DNA of 64,000 nt from Thelephora terrestris (GCA_015956445.1 WIUZ02000017.1:496001-560000), one strand, 5' to 3'. Shown: positions 23,960-37,216, counted from the stretch's first letter. The notes: generated by a model from the letters alone, not told the origin. Numbers and translations are program-made.

Positions 23960-24623
23960 AGTGTTTGAAAATAAATCAAAGTTCCAGCTCGGATGGATGA
24001 AAAAACAAGCAACCGGTGCCGTGAGTGTGGTGAAAGAGAATGGATGAAGGGAAGAGTGCGGAGGATTGGCGATTGTTCCATTTATACTGCCCCTGCCCCG
24101 GGCCGGTGGTTGGCCCCTGTGCGTCAGTATAGGACGAGTCGAAATGTTTCCAGCACGTGTATCAGTTGCATATAATCTCAGATTAAATGAAAGCAACTCT
24201 GGAAAGGGGAGCTAAGGGAGAACGGGTTCAGTACTATGTATCAGTAGCTGGTAGGCGGGATGATGGCCACGACTGAATCACTGAATGAACTCCGCACGAG
24301 AACGGTCATGGTGATGATCGATCTGATCCCCGGGGGCAATGGAAGGTGACGGGGCTCTTCATGGAGGGAACCCATGCGACAGAGCGTAAGTACTTCGCTA
24401 GTTCGGGACTCCTATCAGTCTCCTTTGTACCAACCATCTACCCCAACCACTTGCCTATCGAAAACCTGGCAACCGTGTAGAAACTTTTTGTACGCTATTC
24501 GCATTCCATCAGATCTATAGTACAGAGCGGCAAGGAGGGTCCTATAGGCTCGACACAGCGCTCTCAAACCGTCGCCCAGCAAGAAAATGAGTAGTCCACG
24601 ATAGCATCTGTATCGTGTCAGCT
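23960..24623. other. Intergenic, upstream of the Kre9-like gene
   Basis: About 660 bases with no convincing gene. A TATA-like TATAAAT (minus strand) lies near 24080, which fits the Kre9-like promoter. The left end of the DUF6533-type gene follows at 24624. Confidence 0.4.
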
Positions 24624-26180
24624 TTACGTCCCATCACTCCCCTGAGGCTCTTCCTGCGATGAACCAGTGTTTCTCGGGGCCATTACAACCCACAGGCTCA
24701 GATCCGAGTCCACCGAATCAATCGTAAAATGGTCCAACTCCCATCGACATTGTTGGCTCGACGCCGTTAACCTTGCGAGTGACAACACCATCCGGGATAC
24801 CATGACCGGGGAGATTCTAGCCGCCAGATAAGTGTCAGTGAGAAGCAGATTCTCGAACAACTGCGGGAGCCTACATCGTCACCGCAAGGGTTGGAGCAGC
24901 CTTCAGCGCGTCCTGCCATTCAACGGATCAGAACCTTCATGCGGGGAAGGGAAGGAGCAAAGCGCACTGGGCCAAAGACTTCAAACAATAACATCGCCAC
25001 GTGCGAAAAAACTATGACCACAAAATAAAGCAACGCTTTCCGCATCATCTGACGCAAGATATAGGAAGAGGCTAGAATGAAACGTTCGGACCCAAAGATT
25101 ACTGTCGTAGCCCTGAGAAAAATTAAAAAATCTGGGAGCATCATCTCAACGTTCTGATTGATGGCGAACATTCATCGTAAACTGCTCACCGAACAATAAG
25201 GAAAGTCCAATATATATGTACCCCATTCTTGCACTCACAGAGAAGAAACATAGTTGGAGTGCGGGGGTATTTGTAGAAGCCCCGGAGGTGGCTGAGGCGT
25301 GCGAGGAGAATACGGCGATCAGCCCAATCACCAGCTGGGCAAGTACAACCGGTGCGATGACAGGAAGGACCACACATCGATAGCTAGGTAACACGTGGAG
25401 TCTCAAAATACGGGTAAGAGGGACACCATGGGGAGAGAACAAATAAATACCTTGCTATCATCACGACCTGGCCGCTCAGGAGGAATAGAAGGAATGATAC
25501 TCCATGAATCTTGACTGTGTTCCCGCATCTAGCGTTCTTAGGTTTAGCGATGTTGGCGTAGATGAGCTTGCGTTGTTGCATCTTACTTCCTAGAGTCCTC
25601 CAGTACTACGGAATGGTATGAGTCGCAAAGGGGGCAAGATTACAATCCACACGTACCGCATCTGCTCCAGATCTCGTACAGAATCGGGAAATAACGGTTC
25701 TGGGCCTCAAGATCAGTGTACTGCAGGTTTTCGTGACCGGTGATTCAAGACTGACGAATAAAAAAAGGTAGAAAGCTGTCGAATCAGCGAAAGGTGGATG
25801 ATTAGCATTTTTGCTCTATATTTTTCAAGACAGTAGTAACATACCCCATCCCCTTTTCTCCCGATCCCATAAGAATCGCACCTAAGGAAGCAGAGGCATT
25901 TGTCAATGGGGCCACACCCACGCCACAACGGGGACGAACCTCACCAGAGAAGGTCAGCAGATAGTCGTACAACAAGATTGTCCCGATAGCCGTCGATAAA
26001 TACTGGGAAGGTACGAAGCATAGTAAGCACCCGTGAAATGGGGAGAACGAAAGGACTGCCATACCTTTATCGCCACCCTGAATAAGGGTCAGATGGGCGT
26101 TTGAGTATCAAATCCCCAGAAAGTGGCGAGTGAGAGACCTACGCATCATACCCGGCGTCTCCAGACGGTAAAGTAGACAT
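24624..26180 (-). CDS. DUF6533-type multi-pass membrane protein
   Basis: A minus-strand gene with seven or eight short exons. The start at 26180 gives MSTLPSGDAGYDAVAIKYLS. It continues with STAIGTILLYDYLLTFSGEV, then AQNRYFPILYEIW, then GVSFLLFLLSGQVVMIAR, PVIAPVVLAQLVIGLIAVFS, and LYFVVIVFSHVAMLLFEVFG. The combination of a YDYLLT stretch followed by an NRYFP stretch is typical of the DUF6533 proteins that are expanded in agaricomycetes. The C-terminus is cytosolic and Ser/Gln rich, ending EEPQGSDGT. Six or seven membrane helices are likely. The function of the family is unknown to me. Exons between 25100 and 24860 were followed only approximately. Confidence 0.72.
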
Positions 26181-26944
26181 GCACCTGGAAGTTGGAGGGT
26201 GGGCCGTCATAGGATGGACCTCGACGTCTGGGATGTTTTATAGACGACCGCTATCTAAGTCCACAGACTTTCACATTCCAAGGGCGAGACGCAAGCTTCA
26301 AGGATCCGCCACAGACGCACACAGAACAAAACCGCTCAAAACAAACGTTCAGCATCGGGTAATAGATCAAACCTACTCTTCAGGTCCGACGATGGCAGAA
26401 TTTCCGCGGAAATAATTCCTCAAAAGTATGACGCACGACGTAAGGGTGATAGACCTCGGCCGGAATTCGACAACCAGCGTCCAAGTTCCAGTAATGGTGG
26501 CTTTATTTCATGGGATAACGAGTCGGTAGAGTTCAGTGTGATCTTGTTTCCCCCATTACGGGTTAAATGAGCCAGGTCTATTTCGAGAAGATTAGAGTTC
26601 AAAGAGCGTTGGAACGAAGTTACCGGATATGGTGTTACCAGTTGTGGTCGGCGATGTCCCTTGATCTTACCTCGAGGCCTGCTTACATGATGAACGGAAC
26701 GCTCGCTATGCTGGACAGCCTGGAAAGTGACTGATACAGGTGTAGCCAGTAGTTCGCCGGACCGGCATCCAATTGTTGAGGTATGGTGATAGCCGTCACA
26801 GCCATCCCACGGTGAACCGCCAAGGAAGATTCTGAGATTCCATATCATACATGTGATCATTTCCCCTAATCATCGCCCAGGTCCAAGCAGGGCCGATCCA
26901 GCGGTTTTAGGACTCCAAATGCGTGCACACGCCAGGTGACGGGC
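26181..26944. other. Intergenic, DUF6533-type gene to HOT
   Basis: About 760 bases. The minus strand is open for 146 codons (26860-26420) without family resemblance, so I regard it as chance or a decayed remnant. The region holds the promoter of the DUF6533-type gene. No RNA gene or repeat seen. Confidence 0.4.
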
Positions 26945-29088
26945 TTAGTATTCCATCGACCTCTCGATGATCCTGGCCAGATGCTCCCGTCCATCTGCGC
27001 CAGCCACATCTCCAATACCAGGCGCCAGATCGAGAACCCTCCGTTGTGGTAGAGTCCCAGTCACGAGAGCATTGATGTCGCTGTGAGTGTACCCAACTGC
27101 TTTCAAGCCGCGGGGTACACCAAGTCCATCGAGAAACCCTGCAATAGCTTCAAAGAGATGTGCCCCGATCTCATGGTCTGGGATGTGAGAGATAGCGTAA
27201 TCTGAAGGCACAGTGTCGCGGAAGACTGCGAGCGCGTCACGGTGGCGGTCAGCCGACGATGGGGCAGTGAACTCAAAGACCGCAGGTGCCGTCAAGACGA
27301 CTCTGATTAGAAGAGGCGTTCAGTGGACGGCGTCCCTCGAGGGTTCTAATTGGAGTTACTTACGAAATTCCATGCGGAATGATGGGACCATCAACGACAT
27401 ATCCTGGGTGCTTGTACTTGGGGCCCTTCTTATTCAAGCCTGAGATCTAGAAGGGAGATATGAGCGTCTCGGGAAGGTGTGGGATAGAAACAGGACATTA
27501 CCGGGTAACTGATACCGTGGCACAAGTGGACCCCGGCATTTCCAAACCCAATACCAGCAAACGAAGAAGCCAACCTATCCGCCAGGAAGTTAGGTGATTT
27601 TTTCTGTTTCGAAAGATATATCACCAACAGCATCTGCCGCTTGGCCTCACGGTCGTCAGGATTCTTGGCGACCCGAGGTAGATATTTTACGCAGGTTTTC
27701 AAAGCCCACAGCGAGAAAACGTCAGACACAGGGTTGCTCCCTTGGTAAGCAGGTCTCAAAGTAGGGTTAGCTGGCCGGGGCATCCGTTCGTAATAGCTAT
27801 AATGACGTTTGAGATACGCGGGGGCGGGGAATCGGGATGGTATTTTTTGACGTACGGGATAGCGGTATAACTTTCAAGGCTGTGGCCCAGTACATCAAGT
27901 CCAGCGCTGATATGCACGGCAGTTGGGCATGTATCAGTGTTGAGCGTATCAACTATTCCGAGGACAGGTTTCAACGCCCGGTTGGCAATACCAGTCTTGA
28001 AGTTTCTGGAAGTAATGTCCAAAATCGCGGTGCCTGTGGTTTCAGACCCAGTTCCCGCGGTGGTCGGGACTATCCACAAGGTCAACCAAAGCGTCAGACC
28101 AAATGATAAGGAATGCCTTACTTGCAATCAATGGTCGAAGATTCTCAGTGATCGGTAAGCCTTTTCCTAAGACATTACGGTCAATGTGATGGCGACCAGA
28201 AACAAGAGGGTTGACGAACCAATAGGAGCATTAATGAAGTCCATAAGGTCGGCGTCCCCATAAACAGTGAACCTAAACGGGCTAAATTCTAAACGCCCAC
28301 ACAGCGGGAGCCTTGCTTACAAGTTCGCAGCTTTGGCCGTGTCGATAACTGAGCCCCCGCCGACGCTACCCACGGGTCAGGGGAACGTCTGATGACCCAG
28401 CGGGAAATTTACTCACGCAAGGAAATGGCTGATATCATGAGAACGCGCCCAAGTGATGGCGTCTCGCCAGCTAGCTTCGGTTGGTTCCGAAATGACTACG
28501 GGAATGAATCAACGGGTAAAGTTCCATGTCTTTTTTTCGCTTTCCAAAAGGTGCAAACCTCTGTCGTACACTTCGTATGGCAGGTCGGTTTGGGATTCCA
28601 AAGAGGCGAGTGTCTGTGGGTAGCGTTCAGTTGCGACGGAGAAGCGGAGGAACTGAGCCATACATTGTTCATCGCAGTCAACTTTGCCACATTGGGGTCG
28701 GTAAAGACACCGACCTGCGAGTGAGATATGATTAATTGTCGGAAAAGATCCGGCTGGACAGCGAGACGAACCTTGCGGGCTTTCATGTTCTTGAGGTCCA
28801 TTCCGACCTCCGCCGTGACGCCTTCGCCAAATCGCAAGTTGGAGGCTGCAACCTAACACTAATCGGTTCGTATCAAACCATCACGAGTCGCCCCTAACAT
28901 ACCTCAAACGCATACTCTTTGTCACCCGGGAGTTGAACTGGAGTTGCGAACCTTCTCAACTGGGTTGAAGCTGAGACTGGGTTATGGTGGTGATTGTGAG
29001 AAACCCCTGCTCCATGGCAAGGGCAAAAGCCATGCTGAGACGCGTTGATGAGGCGAAGGATGGAGGTTCTGGACGCAGGAGGGGGCAT
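26945..29088 (-). CDS. Hydroxyacid-oxoacid transhydrogenase (HOT/ADHFE1-like)
   Basis: Start at 29088. The N-terminus is basic and free of acids at first (PPPASRTSILRLINASQHGF), consistent with a mitochondrial targeting peptide. It is followed by KEYAFEV, RFGEGVTAEVGMDLKNM, AVGGGSVIDTAKAANL, the nucleotide/metal region TTAGTGSETTGTAILD, LDVLGHSLESYTAIPY, RPAYQGSNPVSDVF, and FAGIGFGNAGVHLCHGISYP, closely parallel to animal ADHFE1. This is an iron-type alcohol dehydrogenase fold. The enzyme converts 4-hydroxybutyrate to succinate semialdehyde, coupled to 2-oxoglutarate reduction. Exons join in frame; the acceptor before VGGGSV is a TAG in a poor context. Related maleylacetate reductases are less likely given the animal-type blocks. 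Confidence 0.9.
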
Positions 29089-29734
29089 TATCACCAATGG
29101 GGGACCCCGGACAACCCACAGATCGTCACTGATCGGTGATCCGTGTCTAGTACTCGATCCGGCGCACGGGCCCCATATATGCGCACCTTCACAACCGTCG
29201 ACGTATCATTTGCAATTGGTTCCCCGGTCTGACATGTCGTGAGGTGTACTAGAGCATGGTTTGGGATGCAAGAATGTCTTCGATGCGGTGAGCGGCCTCA
29301 GCTGCATTAGGCTCTGATGGCAGGCATGCCAGATCCGAGCTGCGACCATGATCATGCGGCGAGCAACCTATTTTTGCAACACCAACGAGGCACTAATAAT
29401 GCGCACAGTGCACCAACGTGACAGTACTTACTGTGCTCAAAAAGTCGATGCCTCTATGATTTGTTAACGCGATGAAATAATTAGGCGGGGGAAATGAATT
29501 CAATAAGACAGACCCGCCGGAGAATGGCGGCGGCCGGAAGCTGATGGCATTGATGCGGCGAGATCAGCCCGAAACGGGGAATCCCAATGCCCTGTGTTTG
29601 CTGCATCCGGCTCAACTCCGATCTGGTGTACCCCAGCTCACGAGCAAAGCCGCATTTCTCAATCTCTCGTCGTCGTCTCGGACGGCGTACATCCTCACAA
29701 TCATTTCTACCACCACGCTCTTTTTTTCGCCTCT
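29089..29734. other. Divergent promoter region, HOT and aspartic protease
   Basis: About 650 bases between two divergent start codons. Open stretches of about 60 codons are present, but none looks like protein. A pyrimidine-rich run (CTCTTTTTTTCGCCTCT) lies immediately before the protease ATG at 29735, a common leader feature in fungi. Confidence 0.4.
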
Positions 29735-32093
29735 ATGAATATCTTGCTCTGGTCCTTCGCGCTGCTCCTCGTCGCATCAAGCTCACGCGCCGTTCGCCTG
29801 CCTGTCTCCCGCTCCAAGCTCCCCAGCTTTTCTCCCTTGCGAAAGAGGGCGCAGGGTCACGGCTACAACGTACTTGCTACTGCAAATTCACCGAATGATC
29901 TCAAGTCGTCCCATTTTCCTAACAACCCCCCAATATATTCTGATGTGTGCGAATTAGCAACGTGCAGGATTTGATTTACTTGGCCAATGTCAGTCATATT
30001 CTCCAAGTGTGACTCTTATGATTCAATATTTACTCTTCACTTAGATCACCGTCGGGGGAGCAGGTGCGTTCATCTCCGTTACCTCCGTTTATATAACAAC
30101 TCTAATGCTCAGCATCAGAGTACCCCGTGCAACTCGACACAGGCTCATCCGACCTTTGTATGCATTCTTATGTCTCAATGCCGCGCTGTTCTCACGCGGA
30201 AGACTTCATTAGGGATCAAAGGGCAGGCCTTTCCGCTCTTGAACACCCTGCAAAGTGTATGCGTTGTCAATCAGGCACCGTCACCGTTCTCACCACACCC
30301 CGCAGTCGATAAACTTCAACCTTTCCTACGGTATGGGATGGGCTTATGGCAATATTGGATTCAGCACAGTTGAGTTTTCCGGGTGAGTGGTACTCCAACC
30401 CTTCGCTCTACCGCTCACGATCATCCCAGGATTCAAGTCGCAAATCAATCGTTCCTGGACGTGTCCGTCGTCAATAATCCGGCTCTTAGCTACGGCGCTC
30501 AGGGAATGCTCGGCCTCGGTTTTACCTCATTATCGAACATCGACCATCTCATGAACCAGACTGGATCTTCCGCAGGCCGAAGTTTCTTGTTTAATGCTTT
30601 CTCCATCAATCCTAAGCAACCCAACTTCATCAGCTTTGTCCTTTCACGCTTAAGCGACGATCAGCTTGAAGGTGATGCGAATGGTGCAATAACCATTGGC
30701 GAGTATGTTCCAGATTACAAGCAGATTGAACAGACACCAGCAATTTCTACGTGGCCCGCTGAAAGTCCCACCCGCTGGAATATCTTACTCGAGGCCTTTC
30801 ATGTCGGGGCAACTCCGGTGATGGTAACTTCTAACGTCAGCGATGCCCCAGTGAACCGTGCTGTTGTTCTCCTTGATACTGGTACATCTTACACCTACGC
30901 TCCTCCTGAAGTATGCAAGGCCATCTATAGCGGGATCCCAGGAGCTCAGTATGATTCCAGCGCTCAATTGTGGTTGCTTCCCTGTAATCAAGAAGTCGAT
31001 GTGGCACTCCAAATCAAGTGAGCTCGTGTTGAAAGCTGTCCAGCTAATGCTAACTGTTTTGCAGCCAGCGTATATTTCCAATGCATCCTCTGGACATGAC
31101 GATAAGCACCAAAATTGACAATCAGACGTGCGCCGGCTCTTTTATCCCTCAGGGTGTTTCTGTCGGGGAAGGTCAATTGTGAGATCTCACATCCCACTTC
31201 CATATTAACTACGTCCTAACTTTAAGCACAGCGACTGGCTGATCGGCGATAACGTCCTTCGGAACCTGTACTCGCTCTACGATTTCGGGGACTTTGACAG
31301 CAACGGAAACATGGGCGAGCCATTCGTCAAACTTCTAGCCTTGACAGATCCAAACGAAGCCTCGGCGGATTTCGCCAAGATTCGAGGGTCCCAACCTCGG
31401 ACCAACATCACTTATAACGTCGCCTCGCCAGCGGTCGTCGGTACCGCATCGGGTAGCGTCTCTGCCACTCAAGATACCCTGGACAAACTCAACAGCCTCC
31501 TCCCGATCATGCTCGGAGTTATGGGACTCAACGCCCTCCTTCTCCTGACACTTATCATCTTCGCGGTCGTCTATCTCTGCAAGAAGAAGAAATCTCGTGC
31601 CGCGCGACGAGCCAGGAGGCAGACTGTTCTTCCTATGCCTATGGACTCTATTAACAACGTCGAGGCTGGTGAACCCACACACCAATACGAGCCTGTGATG
31701 AACGATGAGCAACAGATTCCTCAATCACCTTCGGTTCATTCTTTCCACTCTACCCATTCAGCAAGCTCGCGTCCGGCATCAAGTGCCTACCCCCAGTCAC
31801 TAGGTGTCATTCCGAGAACCATCAGGGAAGATCCTTTCAAAACCCCACCGCCGTCGTTCCAGAGGGACTCTAGAGGCCTCGAGAGGGGGATGCGCCCACA
31901 CTCGTACCAGCCCATCAATACCCACGCCGCACAAATTAACGTTCATTCACCGGCGCCTCATTCTGCGCCCGCTGACGACGAATCGTTCGTCCCCCCTTCA
32001 CCGGGATTTTTCCGACGCGACTTCGCACCTGGCGCCGGGAATAATCTGAGCCCAGGGAACGCTGAAGGGTTGAGACCAAACTCGGTCGCTTAA
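29735..32093 (+). CDS. Membrane-anchored aspartic protease (family A1)
   Basis: ATG at 29735 starts a signal peptide (NILLWSFALLLVASSSRA), then a basic propeptide-like region. The first catalytic Asp is in VQLDTGSSDL and the second in VLLDTGTSYTYAP, the canonical pair of pepsin-like A1 proteases, with the flap region near NFSYGMGWAYG. After the protease domain comes a spacer, a single transmembrane helix (MLGVMGLNALLLLTLIIFAV) and a basic stop-transfer (CKKKKSRAARRARRQ). A cytosolic tail of about 150 residues, rich in Pro, Ser and His, follows. About six or seven exons. It is probably a surface or endomembrane type I protease. Fungal yapsins are GPI-anchored; here a transmembrane helix takes that role. 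Confidence 0.9.
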
Positions 32094-32599
32094 AGCGTCT
32101 TGCATAACGCACGACCCGAGCGGTTTATCTACGCCTCCACTCGTTGATGATGAACAGGGCCCACGTCCTTCGTATAACGTTAAGTCATGGTTTTTTTCTA
32201 CGCTCCTGCATTCTTTCTCCTCCCCGGATTGGGTTGCCTCGTCTCCCTTCGACCTGCAACCGCGGACTGTATATGGTAACACTGTCGTTTACTCGTACAT
32301 CGGACTTTCATGCTGTCATTTAGTTCACTTCTCGCTCCTTCGGTTTAATCCTTATACCTTTCTTAACCATCTCCCACCATCGCACTCATTCACCAACCCC
32401 CATCTCGCTGAGGATTTCCACTTAGTCCTTTCTGAACGATGTTGGCTCATGCGATGTATCTATTGTCTCCTATATCGGATTGTATATAACTTAGTAGGAT
32501 CCATGGAAATACAATTAGTGTAGGTGACTTGTGAAACCATGGGTAGGCGGGAGGGATGAGTGGAGGTGTTTGAGCGGTTGAAAAAGCTCGAGGACTGCG
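32094..32599. other. Convergent 3' region
   Basis: About 500 bases between the stop codons of the aspartic protease and the PPR gene. Pyrimidine-rich and AT-rich stretches with no convincing open frame. Presumably both 3' UTRs. Confidence 0.4.
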
Positions 32600-34627
32600 C
32601 TAGCGCGCTATTTTACCGGGTTTTTGTGACCTCGTCGCCAGGTCGTAGTCAACGTAACGTTCCGTTGCTTCAAGGCCCTCCGCACTGCCCAAAGGTTGGA
32701 GTTCGGAGCTGGGAGTCCCGTGGTCGGGTTTGGCAGATTCCCGAAGGATCTTCTTCGCCTTCGCCTTGAGCCCCCTCCATACCGCCATCTCCGGAGTATC
32801 CGCCGCCGAGTCCGTCCCTTCCAACACCCGCGTCAGAACATTTGCTAACATAGAGGCCACCTTCATGGAGTAGAAGGATTCATCTCGCTTGGTGGCGATG
32901 GTGTTCGTGAGGTTCCGTGAGTGTGAGTCTTGGACTAGATACACGTCCATAGACTTGGCGCGGCCTGAAGACCGCAAGTCACCGAAGAAAGTGGCCATCC
33001 TGAGACACTGCCTCATATTCGCCACTTCACCCGACGCCAACGCGGCGCGGAGGAGACATGACATGTCTCTGGCATCTGGCACGATCATTCGACCTTTGCT
33101 TCGGCCGTCCAACCGTGGTGAGGTCAAGTTCGGGGAATCGTCGACAAAGTCTTCAGCGTGGCATCCCGTCATGAGCTCCGTAATCCGCGCGGCGCTTGCC
33201 CAATCCCCTCCCCTCCAACACGCCATCAACCCCCACCCATACGTGCTCGCTTGGGGTTGGACTTTCCAACCCAAAGCACAATACTGATGCATCCACTCTA
33301 TTGTCGCCACCGCACGGTCAGACTCCCCGACCGATCCTGCCATCGTCATCGACGCGTACGATTGGAGAACCCTGTCCATATGCCCATGATCAACGACACA
33401 TTGACCTGCGCTCGCGGAGGCTTCATCAATGATTTGTTGGACGTAGTGTATGCAGAGGCGGTATTTTTGCGACGAGAGACACAGCAGAAGGACGGCATCC
33501 AAGGTCATGGGGACTAACTCAATCCTCCTCGGTGGTGCCTCCTCGCCAGGCTTCGACAAACCCAAATAATCGCGGACGAAATCGAAAGCGTAGAGTTGGT
33601 CCGCTGGCCTCCCCTTCATCATCGTCTTTAAGAAGTATACAATGGTGTAGTTCGATATGAGATCGGGGTTCTTGACCGCCCGTTTCGTGAGGTCCTTCCA
33701 CAACAGTTTTGCGTCGGACGCATTCCGATATGTCACCTTTTCCTTGTCTCCTGGAGCGAGCTGTGTCCGATAAGCGATGGCATTGAAGAGTTTGGCGTAG
33801 GTGAATTCGCCCGGTGCAAACGGCCCTTCTTGGTCGAGGTCATCGAGCACGTCAAACATGGCGTTGTATTCCTTGTTCGCAGAGAGGATCATGATGTAGA
33901 AGGCAGCTGGATTTGACGTGATATCCTTGTGGTTGGGATTGGTCTGTTTGAGCTGTCCAATGTATTGAAGAAACCCTTTCCACAACGCTTGTGCGTTTTT
34001 GAACTGGTTGGTGTGCTGTTCCCATTCTTGGATTCGAGAAAAACCATTGAAGAGGACTTCGTATGTCCGAGCATCAGGTTTGAAACCACGCCTCTTCATC
34101 TGTAGATAACAAGGGAATTGCAGTTAAATTCTCCATCCCTAGGCCAGAGCAAAAGGAACGCATACGTCAGTGAATAACTTGTATCCCAGCTTGAAGCGTT
34201 TCTCCGTCATACAATGCAGCAGCAGAGTGTTCCACGTTTTCACGTTTGACGCATCGAGGGGTGAGTTCTGTAACATGTCCACTGCTTCGTCTAACCGACC
34301 TTCTGTGGCCAGGTTAGTGAGCCTTCGAGAAAGAACATAAGGCTCAAGGAGCCTTTTCGGCCTTTCCGAATCACCACTGGTGGAGTTAGCTTTGAACTCA
34401 GGGTTTGTTGATGGTCGATTTGCTCGAGGTTTTAATTGTGCCGTACTTGGGATGGGCTGAGCAGGTCGTCGACGCGGCTGTTCTGGAGCCGGACTGTGGG
34501 TATGATTTCGTCGTTGTTGTTGGCTAAGCAACGCCACCCGCGCCCGATGGTGTTCGAGACATGCAAGAGGTTCGACTACCAGTTTCCGTGCGGCCCTGAG
34601 CGTTGAACAGGACGAGGCGGAGATCAT
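32600..34627 (-). CDS. Mitochondrial-type pentatricopeptide repeat protein
   Basis: Two exons, joined by an intron around 34165-34100 so that KLFTD continues into MKRRGFKPDARTYEVLFNGF. The first 100 residues are basic and rich in Ser, Arg and Ala, which fits a mitochondrial targeting sequence. Pentatricopeptide-like repeats follow: VKTWNTLLLHCMTEKRFKL, then FKPDARTYEVLFNGFSRI, and FYIMILSANKEYNAMFDVLD. The total is about 660 residues. Such proteins bind mitochondrial RNA and act in its stability, processing or translation, or sit in the mitoribosome small subunit. I cannot name the orthologue. It converges on the aspartic protease gene. Confidence 0.82.
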
Positions 34628-35184
34628 GAAACGGAACGGAAACGAGACTCAGCCAACCTCAGGCTCCAACGGAGGCGACTGCCTGAAAGTGCACGTGACG
34701 ATCGAAGCAGGTAAAACCGTCGCACCGGGTTCCTTGAATTCTTCGTTTACCAGCACTACTATCTGATGCAAGTTTCACAACAGCTTTCACTCCATTGCCC
34801 CGGGTGCCACACACACAGGAATTTCACTGGCTCTTAGCGAATGGGTGCGATTGCGTGAGGCACACTGTGTAGAAGCAAATGTTTTTTGAGCTCATGTCCT
34901 CCTTCACGGCCTTTACCCCCCTGAGGGCTGGCGAGCGGGTGATGTGAGTCTGAACGTGGCGACCATACCCGGAGAGCATAAGAATCAAACTAGAAAGCCA
35001 TTCTGCGAACGATGACCCTCAGATTATCGCCTTCTCTGAAACCCTACGGGAGCACCTGCACGCTTCCGGGTGCGCTCCCCACCAGCTCCTACCTCGTATA
35101 TCTTCGGGAGAAATTCGCGATCCGCTCCTTGAGAAAACGATAGCAGTCATTATAAATGTAGCTCTACTGCCGATGTCTATACAT
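34628..35184. other. Intergenic, PPR gene to OST1
   Basis: About 560 bases upstream of the PPR gene and downstream of OST1, both on the minus strand. No gene or repeat seen. It presumably holds the OST1 3' UTR and the PPR promoter. Confidence 0.4.
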
Positions 35185-36864
35185 CTACTTTTCCAAATTG
35201 AGATCTACTCGCTTCCACAAGAAGGCAACGAAGAAAACACTGAAAAAAGCAATTCCGACCGCCGTTGGCTTCTTGAGATGAGCAGACAGGGGAACCTTGT
35301 ACGCGATATAGATAATGCCGGTGTGCTTGTCAGTGAGATTCTTGTATTTGAAAACGACCAATGGTCGGCCAGTGGTGTCGAGGTACGTCGTGTGCATCGC
35401 GGAGGAGAAGCTCGATGGGCTGAATGGCGGAAAGACTTCAACGTCGCTGATGAAGGTGTGTCAATTCCGAAAACCATCCTTGTCTTGGATTCGGAACTTA
35501 CGTGGAAGCTTCAGGCAGAACAAACTTCACCTCGGCATCTTCAACGACAGCGCCACCGAAAAGGGTCATAATCGGCACCCCAACGACATGCCTCCCCTTC
35601 TCGGCGTCCCACCCAGCGTGATCTCCCAAATGGGAATCCCAACCGAGAGTAAACGAGTAGTTCCAGCCTCCCAACAATGGGTACCTAGGACGGAGTTCCA
35701 AGAGGCTACTTCTTCCGGGGAGACCGCCCTGAGACGCGGAAGGGGCTATTCTGAGGTGGGAGGTGGACACGTTTCCGATGGTATCATAGTAGTATGCCGA
35801 GTGGATGCCAGCGGGAAGCTGCAAGGCGAGCTCAGTCAAAACATGAGGAGCTTGCCTGTGTTGGTACACCTGGGTTTGATGCTCAAGACGAGAGAACTGT
35901 CCCTTGAGCCTACAATTCAGATGACCCAGTCAGCTCGCTAAAGAATCAAAGCACATAAAAGACTCGCTTTGGTCCTGCATTATAGAGGTCAATCTCATCT
36001 TGAATGTTGAGGTTGGCCCCCCAATGACTGATTTCAACGGCCCGCCGCAAGCTCCTGATGGCCAACATAGGGAACCCGAACTCATAAAAGATGGAGATCT
36101 TCTGCTGGTGTTTCTCAATGAAATCGGTATTCGAGGAGGGTGGAAGGTCGGAAAATGGCCCAAATACGATAGCGCCTCCGCTATTAGACTTGGCGGCTAT
36201 GGTCCCCGTCGTGAATGCGACTTCTTTTGGTTGTGTGTAACCGAGGATCGGGAATCCTACAGTGCTAGATGTGGAAAAGTCGTGAGCCTCGGCGTCACCA
36301 CGACTCTCGAATCAATCCACTAACTTGAATCTTATGGTCTGGGTAAGAGACTTATAAGGACTCAGGACAAACAAGTCCGTGTCATATTTCAGAGCTTGGC
36401 GGTCGTCCTGGGCAGCCTCTGGCGGGAACGGGTACGCAGCGTGAGCTTGAACTGTCTCTAACACCAGGCTCGCGGTCTGGTCCTTATCAAGGGCTTTCGG
36501 CAAAGCGACCGAATAGTAGTAGGTCGCGCTGTAAATTACAACTTCAGCATCACGCGAACGACATGAGATCGAGGGCGTACTCGTGACTGAGACCATGGTT
36601 CTCTAAGCTCAGGGGAGCGGTATGACCTTTGACTTTCGCCTCCATCCAACTAGTCGTCTCCTGTTCCTTCTCCGTCAAAGCAAACAAGTACACGTTTGAG
36701 CCGTCCTCGAGGGCTTTAACGTTGTACGTTGTGGTGGTGTACACCAGCGAACCACCTAGATCGACGGACCGAGTGACCCTCGTGTTCTCGAAGGAAGCCC
36801 AAGAGGGCGATGCCAGGCCGAGCACGATTGTCGAGAGGTGTAGCCAATACCGGTGCAACACCAT
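35185..36864 (-). CDS. OST1: Oligosaccharyltransferase subunit 1 (ribophorin I)
   Basis: Start at 36864 with a signal peptide (LHLSTIVLGLASPSWA). The lumenal domain follows with FENTRVTRSVDLGGSLVYTT, YSATYYYSVALPKALDKDQ, and later SDLPPSSNTDFIEKHQQK and VEISHWGANLNIQDEIDLYN. A C-terminal transmembrane helix (TAVGIAFFSVFFVAFLW) and a short basic tail (KRVDLNLEK) end the protein. This is the ribophorin I/Ost1 layout, a type I membrane protein of the complex that transfers the dolichol-linked glycan to Asn in nascent chains in the ER lumen. Introns are short; the total is roughly 480 residues. No part appears missing. Confidence 0.93.
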
Positions 36865-37216
36865 GATCGTAAATGTTGAGGTGGGGGCGTAACCGAAGCA
36901 GACGTGTCACAAGCGCAGTGATCTTGATCTATTCTTACCAACTCCGAAACACCCTCACTACCAACGGAAACGGAGTAGATTGAAAACCATAGCATTATCT
37001 TGTAAATATACCACGAGAATAATGAGTGACTGTCCGCAGGAATAGGTTAGACAGCAAATATATGTATCCGCCGTAGAAGGGTGCCAGTTCCCGCATTTCG
37101 CCGTGTTCCTGACCCTCCACAGCGGTCGGGGTCCTTCACCTTCCTTAACAGTCCAAAAATAATCACCTATATTCGAGTGTACACTGTGTACATCCCACGG
37201 ACAGTCACTCAATCAT
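36865..37216. other. Intergenic, OST1 to uL22m
   Basis: About 350 bases between the OST1 start and the uL22m stop, same strand. A TATATA-like element (minus strand) lies near 37060. No convincing open reading frame. Confidence 0.35.
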
